DNA of 64,000 nucleotides from Bradyrhizobium cajani (GTDB lineage Bacteria > Pseudomonadota > Alphaproteobacteria > Rhizobiales > Xanthobacteraceae): the NCBI RefSeq assembly GCF_009759665.1, contig NZ_WQNE01000018.1, positions 1 to 64,000 of the forward strand. Direction: 5' to 3'. Below are positions 63,856-64,000 of this stretch, piece after piece. The notes beneath the pieces were generated by a model. It was not told the DNA's origin and did not search any database. It saw nothing but the letters and a program-made list of their open reading frames with translations. The position numbers and the translations under genes are program-made. Positions within the stretch are counted from its first letter, which is position 1; each line of letters opens with the position of its first letter.

Positions 63856-64000
63856 TTAAATCTTGATCTCGCGGTTGAAGCGCTCGATCCAGGCCGAGCG
63901 CTGCTCGTTGATCTTCTTCCAGTCCTGGAACACGAACTTCTGCTTCAGTTCAGTAGTGTCCTTGGCGAGCAGGCGTGCGATCTCGCCGCCCATCGTCACC
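63856..64000 (-). CDS. C-terminal end of a probable ABC substrate-binding protein
   Basis: Only the last 48 codons are visible, ending with TAA at 63858-63856. The tail reads FQDWKKINEQRSAWIERFNR, a pattern found at the C-terminus of PotD-like periplasmic receptors. It lies three bases upstream of the PotB-like permease, the usual place for the receptor gene. The remainder is outside the window, so signal type and ligand class cannot be judged. Confidence 0.7.
   Translation of the reverse strand, partial: VTMGGEIARLLAKDTTELKQKFVFQDWKKINEQRSAWIERFNREIKI

Overview
The window is GC-rich chromosomal DNA of an alphaproteobacterium. Bradyrhizobium or a close relative in the Nitrobacteraceae fits best. 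This rests on the formate dehydrogenase cluster with its DUF6352/DUF3305/DUF3306 companions, a 40-residue small protein type I associate with that family, and the dense packing of ABC-transporter catabolic operons. I see no rRNA, tRNA, CRISPR array, transposase, integrase or phage gene, and no broken gene. The first and last genes are cut by the window edges. Family names come from reading motifs by eye; no database search was run.

Layout. (1) 1-7284, plus strand: a formate dehydrogenase operon: three helper proteins, a TorD-type chaperone with an N-terminal DNA-binding domain, a small Tat protein, then the alpha, beta and gamma subunits. A 40-codon gene follows on the minus strand. (2) 20274 down to 7699, minus strand: ten genes that look like one operon: hydantoinase/oxoprolinase A and B, a TorT-like binding protein with a ribose-type ABC transporter, and a three-subunit xanthine-dehydrogenase-family molybdoenzyme. 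An AraC-type regulator lies upstream. (3) 31735 down to 22651, minus strand: a branched-chain-type ABC transporter, a PxpA homologue, biotin carboxyl carrier, biotin carboxylase, PxpB and PxpC. Two paralogous LysR regulators flank it. (4) 44985 down to 32947, minus strand: dehydrogenase, MmgE/PrpD, a second branched-chain-type ABC transporter with two tandem binding proteins, a carboxymuconolactone-decarboxylase-like protein, two short-chain dehydrogenases, a GntR regulator and an orphan TctC-type binding protein. A divergent unit (45213-47827) carries a second PrpD, a second decarboxylase-like gene and a lactonase-like metallohydrolase. (5) 48484-58024, plus strand: a polyamine-type ABC transporter, a CoxSLM-like molybdoenzyme and an amidase. 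(6) 64000 down to 58190: another polyamine-type ABC transporter (cut by the edge), an MFS carrier, a second amidase, a LysR regulator and, on the plus strand, a transthyretin-like protein.

How it fits together. From 7.7 kb onward the region repeats one plan: a dedicated uptake system next to enzymes that hydroxylate, carboxylate or hydrolyse cyclic or linear amides and lactones. Operons 2 and 5 are two versions of transporter plus molybdenum hydroxylase plus amide-bond hydrolase. Operon 3 looks like a split urea-carboxylase-type enzyme joined to a PxpA lactamase subunit. The substrates cannot be read from sequence. N-heterocycles, hydantoins, lactams and lactones are the reasonable guesses.

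The most unusual items are the DNA-binding-domain/TorD fusion, two superimposed divergent promoters at 45114-45150, hairpins placed directly after the binding-protein gene in three unrelated transporter operons, a transthyretin-like protein that appears to have lost hydrolase residues, and a 12-bp perfect inverted repeat in the largest intergenic gap.
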